A stretch of 8,728 nucleotides of DNA from Actinomycetes bacterium (GTDB taxonomy: Bacteria; Actinomycetota; Coriobacteriia; Anaerosomatales; Anaerosomataceae): positions 1-8,728 of the forward strand of contig JAJZRZ010000063.1 of assembly GCA_021850085.1 (NCBI GenBank). Direction: 5' to 3'. The notes beneath the pieces were generated by a model that was not told the DNA's origin, searched no databases, and saw only the letters and a program-made list of their open reading frames with translations. Numbering within the stretch: position 1 is the first letter of the stretch; each line of letters begins with the position of its first letter. A program made the position numbers and the translations under genes. Below, one piece after another: positions 1 to 5,943 of this stretch.

Positions 1-1
1 C

Positions 2-661
2 CTCTCCGACATGACGAACTATTGCGAGGCGCTGCGCGAGGTGTCGACCGCGCGTGAAGAGGTGCCGGGCCGCCGCGGCTACCCCGGCTACATGTACACC
101 GACCTCTCGACCATCTACGAGCGTGCAGGCCGCATCAAGGGCCAGAAGGGCTCGGTCACGCAGCTCCCGATCCTGACGATGCCCGATGACGACATCACGC
201 ACCCGATCCCCGACCTCACCGGGTACATCACCGAGGGCCAGATCGTGCTCTCGAGACACCTGCACCGCCGCGGTGTGTTTCCGCCGATCGACGTGCTCCC
301 GTGTCTGAGCCGTCTGATGAATCTCGGCATCGGCGACGGCAAAACACGCAACGACCACCGCGCGGTCGCCAACCAGCTGTATGCCGCATATGCGCAGGGT
401 CGTGACCTTCGGCGCTTGGTCGCGATCGTCGGAGAGGAAGCGCTTTCGGACACCGACCGCAGATACCTGCACTTCGCGGATGAGTTCGAACGTCAGATCG
501 TGGGCCAGGGTGACAGGTGCCGCACGATCGAAGACACCCTCACCATCGGCTGGGAGCTGATGAGCGAGCTGCCGATCGGCGAGCTCAAGCGAGTGCGAGA
601 CTTCATCGACACATATCATCCGTCCGCCGGCTCATCATCTGGAGAGACGGGCGATCTGTAG
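2..661 (+). CDS. ntpB: V/A-type ATPase subunit B, C-terminal half (5' partial)
   Basis: This is the C-terminal part (219 codons) of the non-catalytic B subunit of a V/A-type ATPase. The B subunit alternates with the A subunit in the cytoplasmic V1/A1 head, which couples ATP turnover to ion transport across the membrane. The reading frame is open from base 2, and the first residues (LSDMTNYCEALREVS) are family-typical internal sequence, so the ATG at 11 is an internal methionine and the true start lies upstream of the window. Recognisable blocks are GRRGYPGYMYTDL, the PILTMPDDDITHPIPDLTGYITEG region, PPIDVLPCLSRLMN, GKTRNDH, and the C-terminal ALSDTDRRYLHFADEFE. The family is about 460-475 residues long, so roughly half is present. 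A short Ser/Gly-rich tail follows the conserved end. It is followed 39 nt later by the subunit D gene, the usual A-B-D order. Whether the enzyme moves H+ or Na+, and whether it makes or uses ATP, cannot be seen here. Confidence 0.96.
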   Translation, partial: LSDMTNYCEALREVSTAREEVPGRRGYPGYMYTDLSTIYERAGRIKGQKGSVTQLPILTMPDDDITHPIPDLTGYITEGQIVLSRHLHRRGVFPPIDVLPCLSRLMNLGIGDGKTRNDHRAVANQLYAAYAQGRDLRRLVAIVGEEALSDTDRRYLHFADEFERQIVGQGDRCRTIEDTLTIGWELMSELPIGELKRVRDFIDTYHPSAGSSSGETGDL

Positions 662-700
662 ACATTCGATGCCGGGTCCAGAGGGCGGGGGAGGTGAGAC

Positions 701-1345
701 GTGGAAGAAGTCAGGCCGACAAGGTCCGAGCTGCTCGAACGCAAGCAGCAGATCACCCTCGCCGAGCAGGGCATGGATCTCCTCAAGCAGAAGCGCGACG
801 CTCTGCTCATCGAGTTCATGTCAGTCATGGATGAGACCCTGCGCCTCTCGAACGATCTCCAGCGCACCACTAGCGAGGCTCAGCACAGCTTGACAATCGC
901 CAAAGCGGTGGATGGGGTGGTCTCGGTCCGGTCGGCGGCGTTCGCCACGCGTGGGGAGATCACCATCGACATGACCGGGACGAAGATCATGGGCATATCC
1001 GTGCCCGTGGTGACCAAAGGCGAGAGTCCGCTGCGGACCTCCTTCACGCGCGGCTACGCGATCACCGGGGTCTCGTCACGCATCGATGAGACAGCCGACA
1101 AGTTCGAGCGCATCCTCGATGTCATCATCGAGTATGCCGATATCGAGACGCGCCTGAAGCGGCTCGGAGAGGAGATCCAAAAGACGAACCGGCGCGTGAA
1201 CGCGCTCGAGCAGATCACCGTACCGGCGCTCAAGGAGCAGGTGGCGTACATCCGCCAAGCGCTGGACGAGCGTGCGCGCGAAGATCTCTTCAGGCTAAAG
1301 AAGGTCAAGAGGAAGATCGAGCAAAAGAAGGCCGCACACCGCTGA
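701..1345 (+). CDS. ntpD: V/A-type ATPase subunit D
   Basis: This encodes a 214-residue subunit D, the central rotor shaft of the V/A-type ATPase that passes torque between the A3B3 head and the membrane ring. The N-terminal block RPTRSELLERKQQ, followed by a long helix (AEQGMDLLKQKRDALL), and the C-terminal block NALEQITVPALKEQVAYIR with LDERAREDLFRLKKVKRK are the conserved ends of the family. They pair as an antiparallel coiled coil. Length matches the family (about 200-220 residues). The GTG start at 701 is chosen because the strong SD GGGGGAGGTGAG lies just upstream (about 687-698) and the conserved block begins six residues in. It follows subunit B by 39 nt and is probably co-transcribed. 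No further ATPase gene follows, so it seems to end the operon, and a hairpin lies 31 nt downstream. The C-terminus is Lys/Arg-rich. Confidence 0.96.
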   Translation: MEEVRPTRSELLERKQQITLAEQGMDLLKQKRDALLIEFMSVMDETLRLSNDLQRTTSEAQHSLTIAKAVDGVVSVRSAAFATRGEITIDMTGTKIMGISVPVVTKGESPLRTSFTRGYAITGVSSRIDETADKFERILDVIIEYADIETRLKRLGEEIQKTNRRVNALEQITVPALKEQVAYIRQALDERAREDLFRLKKVKRKIEQKKAAHR

Positions 1346-1375
1346 GCGGGTTCAGACCGGCCTTGTGCGCGCCAC

Positions 1376-1418
1376 TGGAGCGGCGCCTGCTACCGGGGGG
1401 TTCAAGAGCGCCGCTCCA
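1376..1418. repeat. Perfect 11-bp inverted repeat between convergent genes (possible bidirectional terminator)
   Basis: TGGAGCGGCGC at 1376-1386 is matched exactly by its reverse complement GCGCCGCTCCA at 1408-1418, with a 21-nt loop. It lies between the stop of subunit D (1345) and the stop of the convergent small gene (1425-1427). The position suggests transcription termination for both strands. No run of T follows on either strand, so it is not a classic intrinsic terminator. It may act with Rho, or only protect mRNA 3' ends. Confidence 0.5.
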
Positions 1419-1424
1419 TCCTCA

Positions 1425-1766
1425 TCAGCCGCGTGCACGGATGATGTCCCCAACGCGCTCGAGCGTCTCGACCGTGTTGTGGGGGTCCTCACGCAGAGTG
1501 CGGGCGATCTCGATAATCTGGGTCACGTCCTCGGGAAGGAGCTTGCTGAAGTGCAGCTCGTCCCAGTCGGCGCGTTTCTCGAACGCCCACAGCTCGCCGA
1601 TCATCCAACCGAGGTCCGCCAGGTCCAGCTGCGTGAACATCCCCCAGCTGGACCTGATGCCTTGCCGGAGCCTCTCAAGCGCTCGCTCGACGGCTTTGGC
1701 CTTGCGGATCTGAAACGCCCGCATGCCGATGTCTTCATCCCGCACGTCCGGTCTGTGGCCGTTCAT
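1425..1766 (-). CDS. Conserved-looking small protein of unknown function
   Basis: I do not recognise this 113-residue protein. The ATG at 1766 is preferred. On the minus strand the SD-like GGGAGGTGG lies about 8 nt before it, while two in-frame GTG codons at 1778 and 1775 overlap that SD. Composition is strongly charged and helix-prone, with no signal peptide, no membrane segment and no cysteine. Approximate segments are a basic helix at 16-40 (MRAFQIRKAKAVERALERL), a Trp-rich middle (W41, W54, W60, W68) including LADLGWMIGELWAFEKR, and an acidic C-terminal helix pair (LLPEDVTQIIEIARTLRE, then TVETLERVGDIIRARG). Codon third positions are G/C-rich as in neighbouring genes, which supports real coding on this strand rather than in the overlapping plus-strand frames. 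It is convergent with the ATPase genes and divergent from the nitroreductase operon. No function is proposed; a small cytoplasmic helical protein is all that can be inferred. Confidence 0.72.
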   Translation of the reverse strand: MNGHRPDVRDEDIGMRAFQIRKAKAVERALERLRQGIRSSWGMFTQLDLADLGWMIGELWAFEKRADWDELHFSKLLPEDVTQIIEIARTLREDPHNTVETLERVGDIIRARG

Positions 1767-1851
1767 CGAGTCCACCACCTCCCGTGGCTATTGTTCGCCA
1801 CGGATGGCGATGGTTCCTGCACGCCGCGTCGTCTCGCTGCCGACACTCCGC

Positions 1852-1857
1852 TAGAAT
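1852..1857 (+). promoter_or_regulatory. Possible -10 box for the nitroreductase-tsaD operon
   Basis: TAGAAT lies 40 nt before the nitroreductase ATG, in the divergent intergenic space. The same hexamer is the -10 of the well-supported groES promoter in this window. No good -35 is visible 16-18 nt upstream, so support is the -10 alone plus position. Confidence 0.35.
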
Positions 1858-1897
1858 GGGCGGATGTGACCGGCACCCAAAAGGGCGAGAGGGATCG

Positions 1898-2413
1898 ATG
1901 GAGTTCAGCGAGGTCGTCAGCAAGCGCAGGAGCGTGCGGCACTTCAACACCAAGCTCGCGGTGAGCGAGAGCGACGTCCACGCCCTGCTCGAGGCGGCTG
2001 TCCATTCACCGACGGCCGGCAACATCCAGCCGTGGCGCTTCTTCGTCGTGCGGTCCGCCGAGGCCCGCGAGCGGCTCGCGGCGTCGCTGCGCCAGCCATG
2101 GGCGGCCGCCGCTCCCGTGGTAATCGTGGTCGCCGTCGATCCCCGACCGTGCGCGGCGCGTTACGGCGACCGGGGCGAGTACCTCTACTCCATCCAGGAC
2201 ACCGCCGCGGCCGCCACCAGCATCCTGCTCGCCGCAGTGGACCGTGGGCTTGCCTCATGTTGGATCGGTGCGTTCGATGAGAGCGCTGTTTCCGAGGCGG
2301 TGGGGATCGCATCGCCGTTGACACCTGTCGCGGTGCTGCCTGTCGGCTACTCTGCCGAAGCGGCCGGTAAACCGTCGCGGCGTCCGCTTGCCGAAGTGAC
2401 CACCTGGCTGTAG
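1898..2413 (+). CDS. Nitroreductase-family flavoprotein
   Basis: This 171-residue protein belongs to the FMN-dependent nitroreductase superfamily, whose members use NAD(P)H to reduce nitro compounds, quinones, enones or other substrates as homodimers. Visible family marks are RRSVRHF (10-16), which contacts the FMN phosphate; SPTAGNIQPWRFFVV (37-51), the second FMN-binding block; the helix beginning QDTAAAATSILLAA (100-113) followed by GLASCWIGAF (117-126); and the C-terminal RRPLAEVTTWL. Length fits the short single-domain members. The ATG at 1898 is chosen because the fold begins at once (EFSEVVSKRRS) and a modest SD (AGAGGG, about 1888-1893) precedes it. The frame extends upstream, but that part reads as non-coding. 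It is the first gene of the operon, 12 nt before the uracil-DNA glycosylase. The physiological substrate cannot be read from sequence, and a link to DNA repair or tRNA modification is only positional. Confidence 0.9.
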   Translation: MEFSEVVSKRRSVRHFNTKLAVSESDVHALLEAAVHSPTAGNIQPWRFFVVRSAEARERLAASLRQPWAAAAPVVIVVAVDPRPCAARYGDRGEYLYSIQDTAAAATSILLAAVDRGLASCWIGAFDESAVSEAVGIASPLTPVAVLPVGYSAEAAGKPSRRPLAEVTTWL

Positions 2414-2425
2414 GGGGCTGCGCCC

Positions 2426-3073
2426 ATGAGCGGCGAGATGAAGCGGAGCGGACTGTCAAAGGGTGCGCCGGCGCCGCGCTTTTCCGATCTCGAGTCCCTC
2501 AGGGAGCACCTTGGCGACTGCGCGCGCTGCTCGCTCGGCTCCACGCGCGGCAGGCTGGTGTTCGGAGTGGGCGATCCGCATGCCGGCCTGATGTTCATCG
2601 GGGAGGCGCCGGGGCGCAACGAGGACCTGCAGGGCGAGCCGTTCGTGGGGACGGCGGGAAGGCTGCTGGATGAGCTGCTCGCGAGCATCGGGCTCGCGCG
2701 ATCGCAGGTTTACATCGCCAACGTTCTCAAGTGCCGCCCGCCTGGCAATCGCGATCCGTTGCCCGAGGAGGTCGAGCTGTGCACGCCGTACCTCGCCGAG
2801 CAGGTGCGGTTGGTTGACCCTAAGGTGATAGCGGCGCTCGGGAACCACGCCACCAGACACATCCTCGGAACCGATAGAGGGATAACGGCGTTGCGGGGTA
2901 GACTGTTCCAAGTGGACGGGCGACGGGTCGTGCCCATCTTCCACCCTGCCGCGGCGCTGTACGACCAGTCGAAGCGCGCTGTGCTGTTCGATGACTTCAA
3001 GCGCCTGCGCTCGGTGCTCGAGATGCCGGAGGAGAACGAGCCGGCACATGCCGGGCAAATGCCTTTGCTGTAA
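2426..3073 (+). CDS. Family 4 uracil-DNA glycosylase (Fe-S type)
   Basis: This 215-residue enzyme removes uracil from DNA, the first step of base-excision repair of deaminated cytosine. Four cysteines are placed as the family's [4Fe-4S] ligands: C32 and C35 (DCARC), C103 (LKCRPPGNR) and C119 (ELCTPYL). The catalytic and uracil-binding blocks are GEAPGRNED (59-67), followed by FVGTAGRLLDELL (73-85), and the second motif HPAAAL (173-178). Length is typical. The C-terminal 35 or so residues are charged and not recognisable. The ATG at 2426 has a G-rich SD (GGGGG) just upstream, overlapping the end of the nitroreductase region; an internal ATG at 2438 would remove only four residues. The gene sits 12 nt after the nitroreductase and 9 nt before tsaE, so co-transcription is likely. 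Older annotations call such proteins phage SPO1 DNA polymerase-related. Confidence 0.95.
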   Translation: MSGEMKRSGLSKGAPAPRFSDLESLREHLGDCARCSLGSTRGRLVFGVGDPHAGLMFIGEAPGRNEDLQGEPFVGTAGRLLDELLASIGLARSQVYIANVLKCRPPGNRDPLPEEVELCTPYLAEQVRLVDPKVIAALGNHATRHILGTDRGITALRGRLFQVDGRRVVPIFHPAAALYDQSKRAVLFDDFKRLRSVLEMPEENEPAHAGQMPLL

Positions 3074-3082
3074 AGGAGTGAC

Positions 3083-3571
3083 GTGAGCTTCGAGTTCCAC
3101 ACGGCGTCGGCTGGACAGACCGAGCGGGCGGGGCTCGTGCTCGGCCCGCTGTTGCGGCGCGGCGACGTCCTCGCGCTCTCCGGCGACCTCGGTGCGGGCA
3201 AGACGCACCTCGTGCAGGGAGTGGCGCGGGCTCTCGGCGTCGAGGAGCGCGTGACGAGCCCCACATTCAACCTGCTGCTGGTACACCCAGGTCGGCTGCC
3301 GCTGTACCACTTCGATCTGTACCGCCTCACTCACGCCTCGGAGCTTGAGGACATCGCTTTCTACGAGACGCTCGAGAGCGACGGCGTGTCGGCGGTGGAG
3401 TGGGGCGACCGCTTCCCGGGCTGCCTGCCGCCGGACAGGCTGGTCGTGGTCATCAACCGCGAGGGCGAGAACCAACGACGCTTCGAGGTGCGGGCGGGCG
3501 GCGAGCGCAGTACACGGCTCGCTCAGCAGTGGCTGGATGCGATGAGCGCCGCGAACGGAGTGCTCCCGTGA
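3083..3571 (+). CDS. tsaE: tRNA t6A biosynthesis ATPase TsaE
   Basis: TsaE is the small P-loop ATPase of the bacterial t6A machinery. It binds the TsaB-TsaD dimer and its ATP hydrolysis is needed for multiple turnover of threonylcarbamoyl transfer to A37 of ANN-decoding tRNAs. In this 162-residue protein the Walker A motif is GDLGAGKT (34-41). It is followed by the switch-like TSPTFNLL (58-65), YHFDLYRL (75-82) and the Walker B-like VEWGDRF (105-111), all in family order. Length matches the usual 150-165. The GTG start at 3083 is supported by SD AAAGGAGTGA (3072-3081) a few nt upstream. The end overlaps tsaB by three bases (GTGA), which implies translational coupling and joint production with its partner. 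Confidence 0.97.
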   Translation: MSFEFHTASAGQTERAGLVLGPLLRRGDVLALSGDLGAGKTHLVQGVARALGVEERVTSPTFNLLLVHPGRLPLYHFDLYRLTHASELEDIAFYETLESDGVSAVEWGDRFPGCLPPDRLVVVINREGENQRRFEVRAGGERSTRLAQQWLDAMSAANGVLP

Positions 3572-4368
3572 GACCGTTCCTCGCCTTTGACGGCTCCACC
3601 GACCACGTGGCTCTCGCGCTGGGCGATCTCGACGCCCCCGAAACCCTGCTCGCCGCTGACGACTTCGCCGCGCCCAGGGCGGCCAACACCGCGCTGCTCT
3701 CGGCGGCGGAGCGGCTGCTGGCCAGCGGAGGCCTCGTCCCCTCCGCGCTCCATGCGGTGGCCGTCGGGCGCGGACCGGGCTCCTTCACGGGCGTTCGGAT
3801 CGCGGTCGCCACAGCCAAGGGCCTTGCCCACGGAGCACGCGTCCCGCTCGCGGGGTTCGGGACGCTCGACGCGGTGGCGTGGCGCCTGCGCCAAGGCGGG
3901 TTGCTCGGAATCATCGGCGATGCCATGCGCGGCGAGGTTTACCCTGCGTTGTTCCGCGCGCAGGCGGGTTCTGCCGAGCGGCTCGCGGCCGACAGGGTCG
4001 CCCTTCCCGCAGATGTCGCCAGGGAATGGGCGGGCCACACCGAGCGAATCCTGCTCGCGGGGCCTGGCCTGCACAAACACAGGAAGGTCTTCGAGGAGGC
4101 GCTCGGCGAACTGGCGGTCCTCGCCGATGAGTCGCTGTGGGTCCCAGACGGCCTTGGAGTACTCGCCGCGGCATGGGCCGACCGCGGGGACCTTTCGGTG
4201 AGCGCGATCGCGGGTCTGTCCGCCGATGACGCATACCGGCTCGCCCATCCGCAACGCCTGCTCCCCGTGTACACGCGCCTGTCCGACGCAGAAGAGGCCG
4301 AACGCGCGAAGTCCAGCGGCGCTTCCGGGGTCCCTGCCGCCGGCGTGGCCGGGCCGGAGGCCCGTTGA
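3568..4368 (+). CDS. tsaB: tRNA t6A biosynthesis protein TsaB
   Basis: TsaB is the inactive ASKHA-fold paralogue that dimerises with TsaD and scaffolds the threonylcarbamoyltransferase. The 266-residue product opens with the ASKHA strand FLAFDGSTDHVALAL, and its diagnostic block GRGPGSFTGVRIAVATAKG spans 67-85. A C-terminal LLPVYTRLSDAEEAE matches the conserved end of the family. About 20 extra Ala/Gly/Pro-rich residues follow and look disordered. The GTG at 3568 is chosen because it overlaps the tsaE stop, has SD GGAG at 3557-3560 with a 7-nt spacer, and puts the first ASKHA strand at residues 3-10. The upstream extension of the frame runs antiphase inside tsaE and is not coding. The gene ends in TTGATG, where its TGA overlaps the ATG of the next gene by one base. 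TsaB and its dimer partner TsaD are therefore likely translationally coupled. Confidence 0.95.
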   Translation: MRPFLAFDGSTDHVALALGDLDAPETLLAADDFAAPRAANTALLSAAERLLASGGLVPSALHAVAVGRGPGSFTGVRIAVATAKGLAHGARVPLAGFGTLDAVAWRLRQGGLLGIIGDAMRGEVYPALFRAQAGSAERLAADRVALPADVAREWAGHTERILLAGPGLHKHRKVFEEALGELAVLADESLWVPDGLGVLAAAWADRGDLSVSAIAGLSADDAYRLAHPQRLLPVYTRLSDAEEAERAKSSGASGVPAAGVAGPEAR

Positions 4369-4370
4369 TG
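4356..4370 (+). promoter_or_regulatory. SD and start that fix the N-terminus of the RimI-TsaD fusion
   Basis: GGAGG at 4356-4360 stands 7 nt before the ATG at 4368. A TTG one codon upstream (4365) is also in frame but is a poorer start, so the ATG is preferred. The tsaB stop TGA (4366-4368) overlaps this ATG by one base. Confidence 0.8.
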
Positions 4371-5876
4371 AAGGTGCGCTCACTCGCTCAGGAGGACCTC
4401 GACGACGTGCTCGCCATCGAGCGTGCGAGCTTCGCCGACCCGTGGAGCGAAGATCTCTTCGCACAGGAGCTCGGCCGGGAGGATCGTATCTGGCTCGTGG
4501 CCGAGGACGGCACCGGCGTGGTGGGCTATGCGGGAGTCATGATCACTGGCTCTGAGGCGGATCTTATGGACATCGCCGTGGCGCGGGAGCGTCGGCGACG
4601 CGGCATCGCGCGCAGCTTGCTGTGGGGTGTTGCTCGCAAGGCGGCTGAGCGGGGGGTGCAGCGGCTCACCCTTGAAGTGCGCCCCTCGAACGTCGAAGCG
4701 CTCGGGCTCTATTCGAGCTGCGGCTTCGACCAGGTTGGGCGTCGCGCGGGCTACTACCCCGAAACGCGCGAGGACGCGCTCATCTGGCGTTCCCGGCCGC
4801 TTGCGCCCGTGCTCGCCGCGATGGACGCCGCCGCGCGCGGGGAGGACGTCGTGCTCGCCATCGAGACCTCGTGCGACGAGACCGCGGTGTCGGTGATGCG
4901 AGGCGGCCGCGAGGAGCTGGCGTCGGTCGTGGCGAGCCAGGTGGACTTCCACGCGCGCTTTGGCGGCGTGGTGCCGGAGATCGCCTCGCGCAAGCACGCC
5001 GAGGCTATCGTCGCGGTCGCTGACGAGGCGCTCGCTAAGGCTGGCGTGGGTGCGGGCGACGTGCACGGCATCGCCGTGACGCAGGGACCGGGCCTCGTCG
5101 GGGCGCTGGTGGTGGGCATCGCCTACGCCAAAGGACTCGCCCTCGCGCAGGACCTGCCGCTCGTGGGCGTGAACCACCTCGAGGGTCACATCTACGCCGC
5201 GCGACTGCTCGATCCGGATCTCGACCCGCCGCTCGTGGCGCTTCTGGTCTCGGGCGGGCACACCATGCTGGCGCACGTGCCTGAGTGGGGACGTTACGAG
5301 GTGCTCGGCCGCACGCTGGATGACGCGGTGGGCGAGGCGTTCGACAAAGTCGCCAAGCTCCTCGGCCTCGGGTACCCCGGCGGGCCGGTCATCTCGCGTC
5401 TGGCCGCCGAGGGCGACCCTTCGGCGATCCCGTTTCCTCGCGCGATGATTCGAAGCGGCAACCTCGACGTGTCGCTGTCGGGACTCAAGACCGCGGTCAT
5501 CCAGCACGTGGAGGGGCGCCGGGCGGCCGGCGCCGAACTCGCGGTGGCAGACATCGCCGCGTCTTTCCAGGCCGCGGTGATCGACGTGCAGGTGGCCAAG
5601 GCCCTCCAGGCCGCACGGGAGCACCGCGTGAGCGCCGTGGTCCTTGCGGGTGGCGTCGCGGCCAACACGGCGCTTCGTGATGCGCTTCGTGATGCGCTCG
5701 CCGAGCATGACATCAGACTCTCGGTGCCGCCTTTCGGGTTGTGCACCGACAACGCCTCGATGATCGCCGCTGTGGCGCACGACCACCTGAAGGTGGGCCG
5801 TGTACTTGGCCTGACTGCCGATGCCATGCCGAACATGCGGCTTGGCAGCCGAGCCGGCGAAGCCGGTCATATCTGA
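4368..5876 (+). CDS. tsaD: RimI-TsaD fusion: S18 alanine N-acetyltransferase + t6A threonylcarbamoyltransferase
   Basis: One 502-residue frame carries two complete enzymes. Residues 1-143 are a RimI-type GNAT acetyltransferase: PWSEDLF (25-31), the acetyl-CoA loop RRRRGIA (75-81), LEVRPSN (102-108), ALGLYSSCGF (111-120), RRAGYY (125-130) and EDALIW (135-140). In known systems RimI acetylates the N-terminus of ribosomal protein S18. Residues 144-160 are an Ala-rich linker. From about 161 the protein is TsaD, which transfers threonylcarbamoyl from TC-AMP to tRNA A37: ETSCDETAV (166-174), VPEIASRKH (202-210), metal ligands H270 and H274 in HLEGH, VSGGHT (294-299), GEAFDKVAKLLGLGYPGGP (322-340), LAGGVAANT (426-434) and CTDNASM with metal-ligand D461 (459-465). 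No stop or frame change separates the halves. It directly follows tsaB. A 12-bp tandem duplication encodes RDALRDAL (437-444). An internal SD-GTG at 4839-4853 could also give free TsaD. Confidence 0.95.
   Translation: MKVRSLAQEDLDDVLAIERASFADPWSEDLFAQELGREDRIWLVAEDGTGVVGYAGVMITGSEADLMDIAVARERRRRGIARSLLWGVARKAAERGVQRLTLEVRPSNVEALGLYSSCGFDQVGRRAGYYPETREDALIWRSRPLAPVLAAMDAAARGEDVVLAIETSCDETAVSVMRGGREELASVVASQVDFHARFGGVVPEIASRKHAEAIVAVADEALAKAGVGAGDVHGIAVTQGPGLVGALVVGIAYAKGLALAQDLPLVGVNHLEGHIYAARLLDPDLDPPLVALLVSGGHTMLAHVPEWGRYEVLGRTLDDAVGEAFDKVAKLLGLGYPGGPVISRLAAEGDPSAIPFPRAMIRSGNLDVSLSGLKTAVIQHVEGRRAAGAELAVADIAASFQAAVIDVQVAKALQAAREHRVSAVVLAGGVAANTALRDALRDALAEHDIRLSVPPFGLCTDNASMIAAVAHDHLKVGRVLGLTADAMPNMRLGSRAGEAGHI
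4839..4853 (+). promoter_or_regulatory. Candidate internal ribosome-binding site and GTG start for stand-alone TsaD
   Basis: GGGGAGG at 4839-4845, a 5-nt spacer, then GTG at 4851-4853 in frame with the fusion. Starting here gives a 341-residue protein beginning MLAIETSCDETAV, which is where free-standing TsaD proteins normally begin and close to their usual length. The same bases encode R157-G158-E159-D160 of the fusion linker, so the match could be chance in GC-rich coding DNA. Confidence 0.45.
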
Positions 5877-5896
5877 GTGCTGGCGCATCAGATTTT
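5871..5896 (+). terminator. Possible intrinsic terminator overlapping the tsaD stop codon
   Basis: ATCTGA (5871-5876) pairs with TCAGAT (5888-5893). Inside, TGC (5878-5880) pairs with GCA (5885-5887) around a TGGC loop, leaving one bulged G. TTTT follows at 5893-5896. The tsaD stop TGA is part of the stem. The stem is modest in GC and the T-run is short, so it may be leaky. Confidence 0.5.
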
Positions 5897-5907
5897 GCGT
5901 GTGCCTC

Positions 5908-5937
5908 TTGATTCGATACCACCTTTCGTCCTAGAAT
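5908..5937 (+). promoter_or_regulatory. Sigma70-type promoter of groES-groEL
   Basis: A -35 box TTGATT (5908-5913) and a -10 box TAGAAT (5932-5937) are separated by 18 nt. Transcription would begin near 5944, at the first base of the CIRCE element, leaving a leader of about 110 nt before groES. Placement of the operator over the start site is the usual arrangement for HrcA repression. Confidence 0.75.
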
Positions 5938-5943
5938 CACCTT

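Noticed and set aside
1784..1897. Upstream extension of the nitroreductase frame to an ATT/ATG-like start near 1784
   Set aside because: The extra 38 residues are unlike the family, would include the putative -10 box, and the family N-terminus begins at the ATG at 1898.
1365..1964. Plus-strand open frame of 199 codons over the minus-strand small gene
   Set aside because: It has no SD at its start, overlaps the better-supported minus-strand gene, runs into the nitroreductase gene in another frame, and has unconvincing composition.
2456..3475. A 339-codon minus-strand frame across the uracil-DNA glycosylase and tsaE
   Set aside because: It crosses two well-supported plus-strand genes and has low-complexity, Arg-rich composition without a domain; it is a shadow frame.
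4380..5888. A 502-codon open frame on the minus strand opposite rimI-tsaD
   Set aside because: It mirrors a gene with clear motifs along its full length. Such long antisense frames are expected in GC-rich DNA, and its translation is Arg/His-rich with no recognisable domain.
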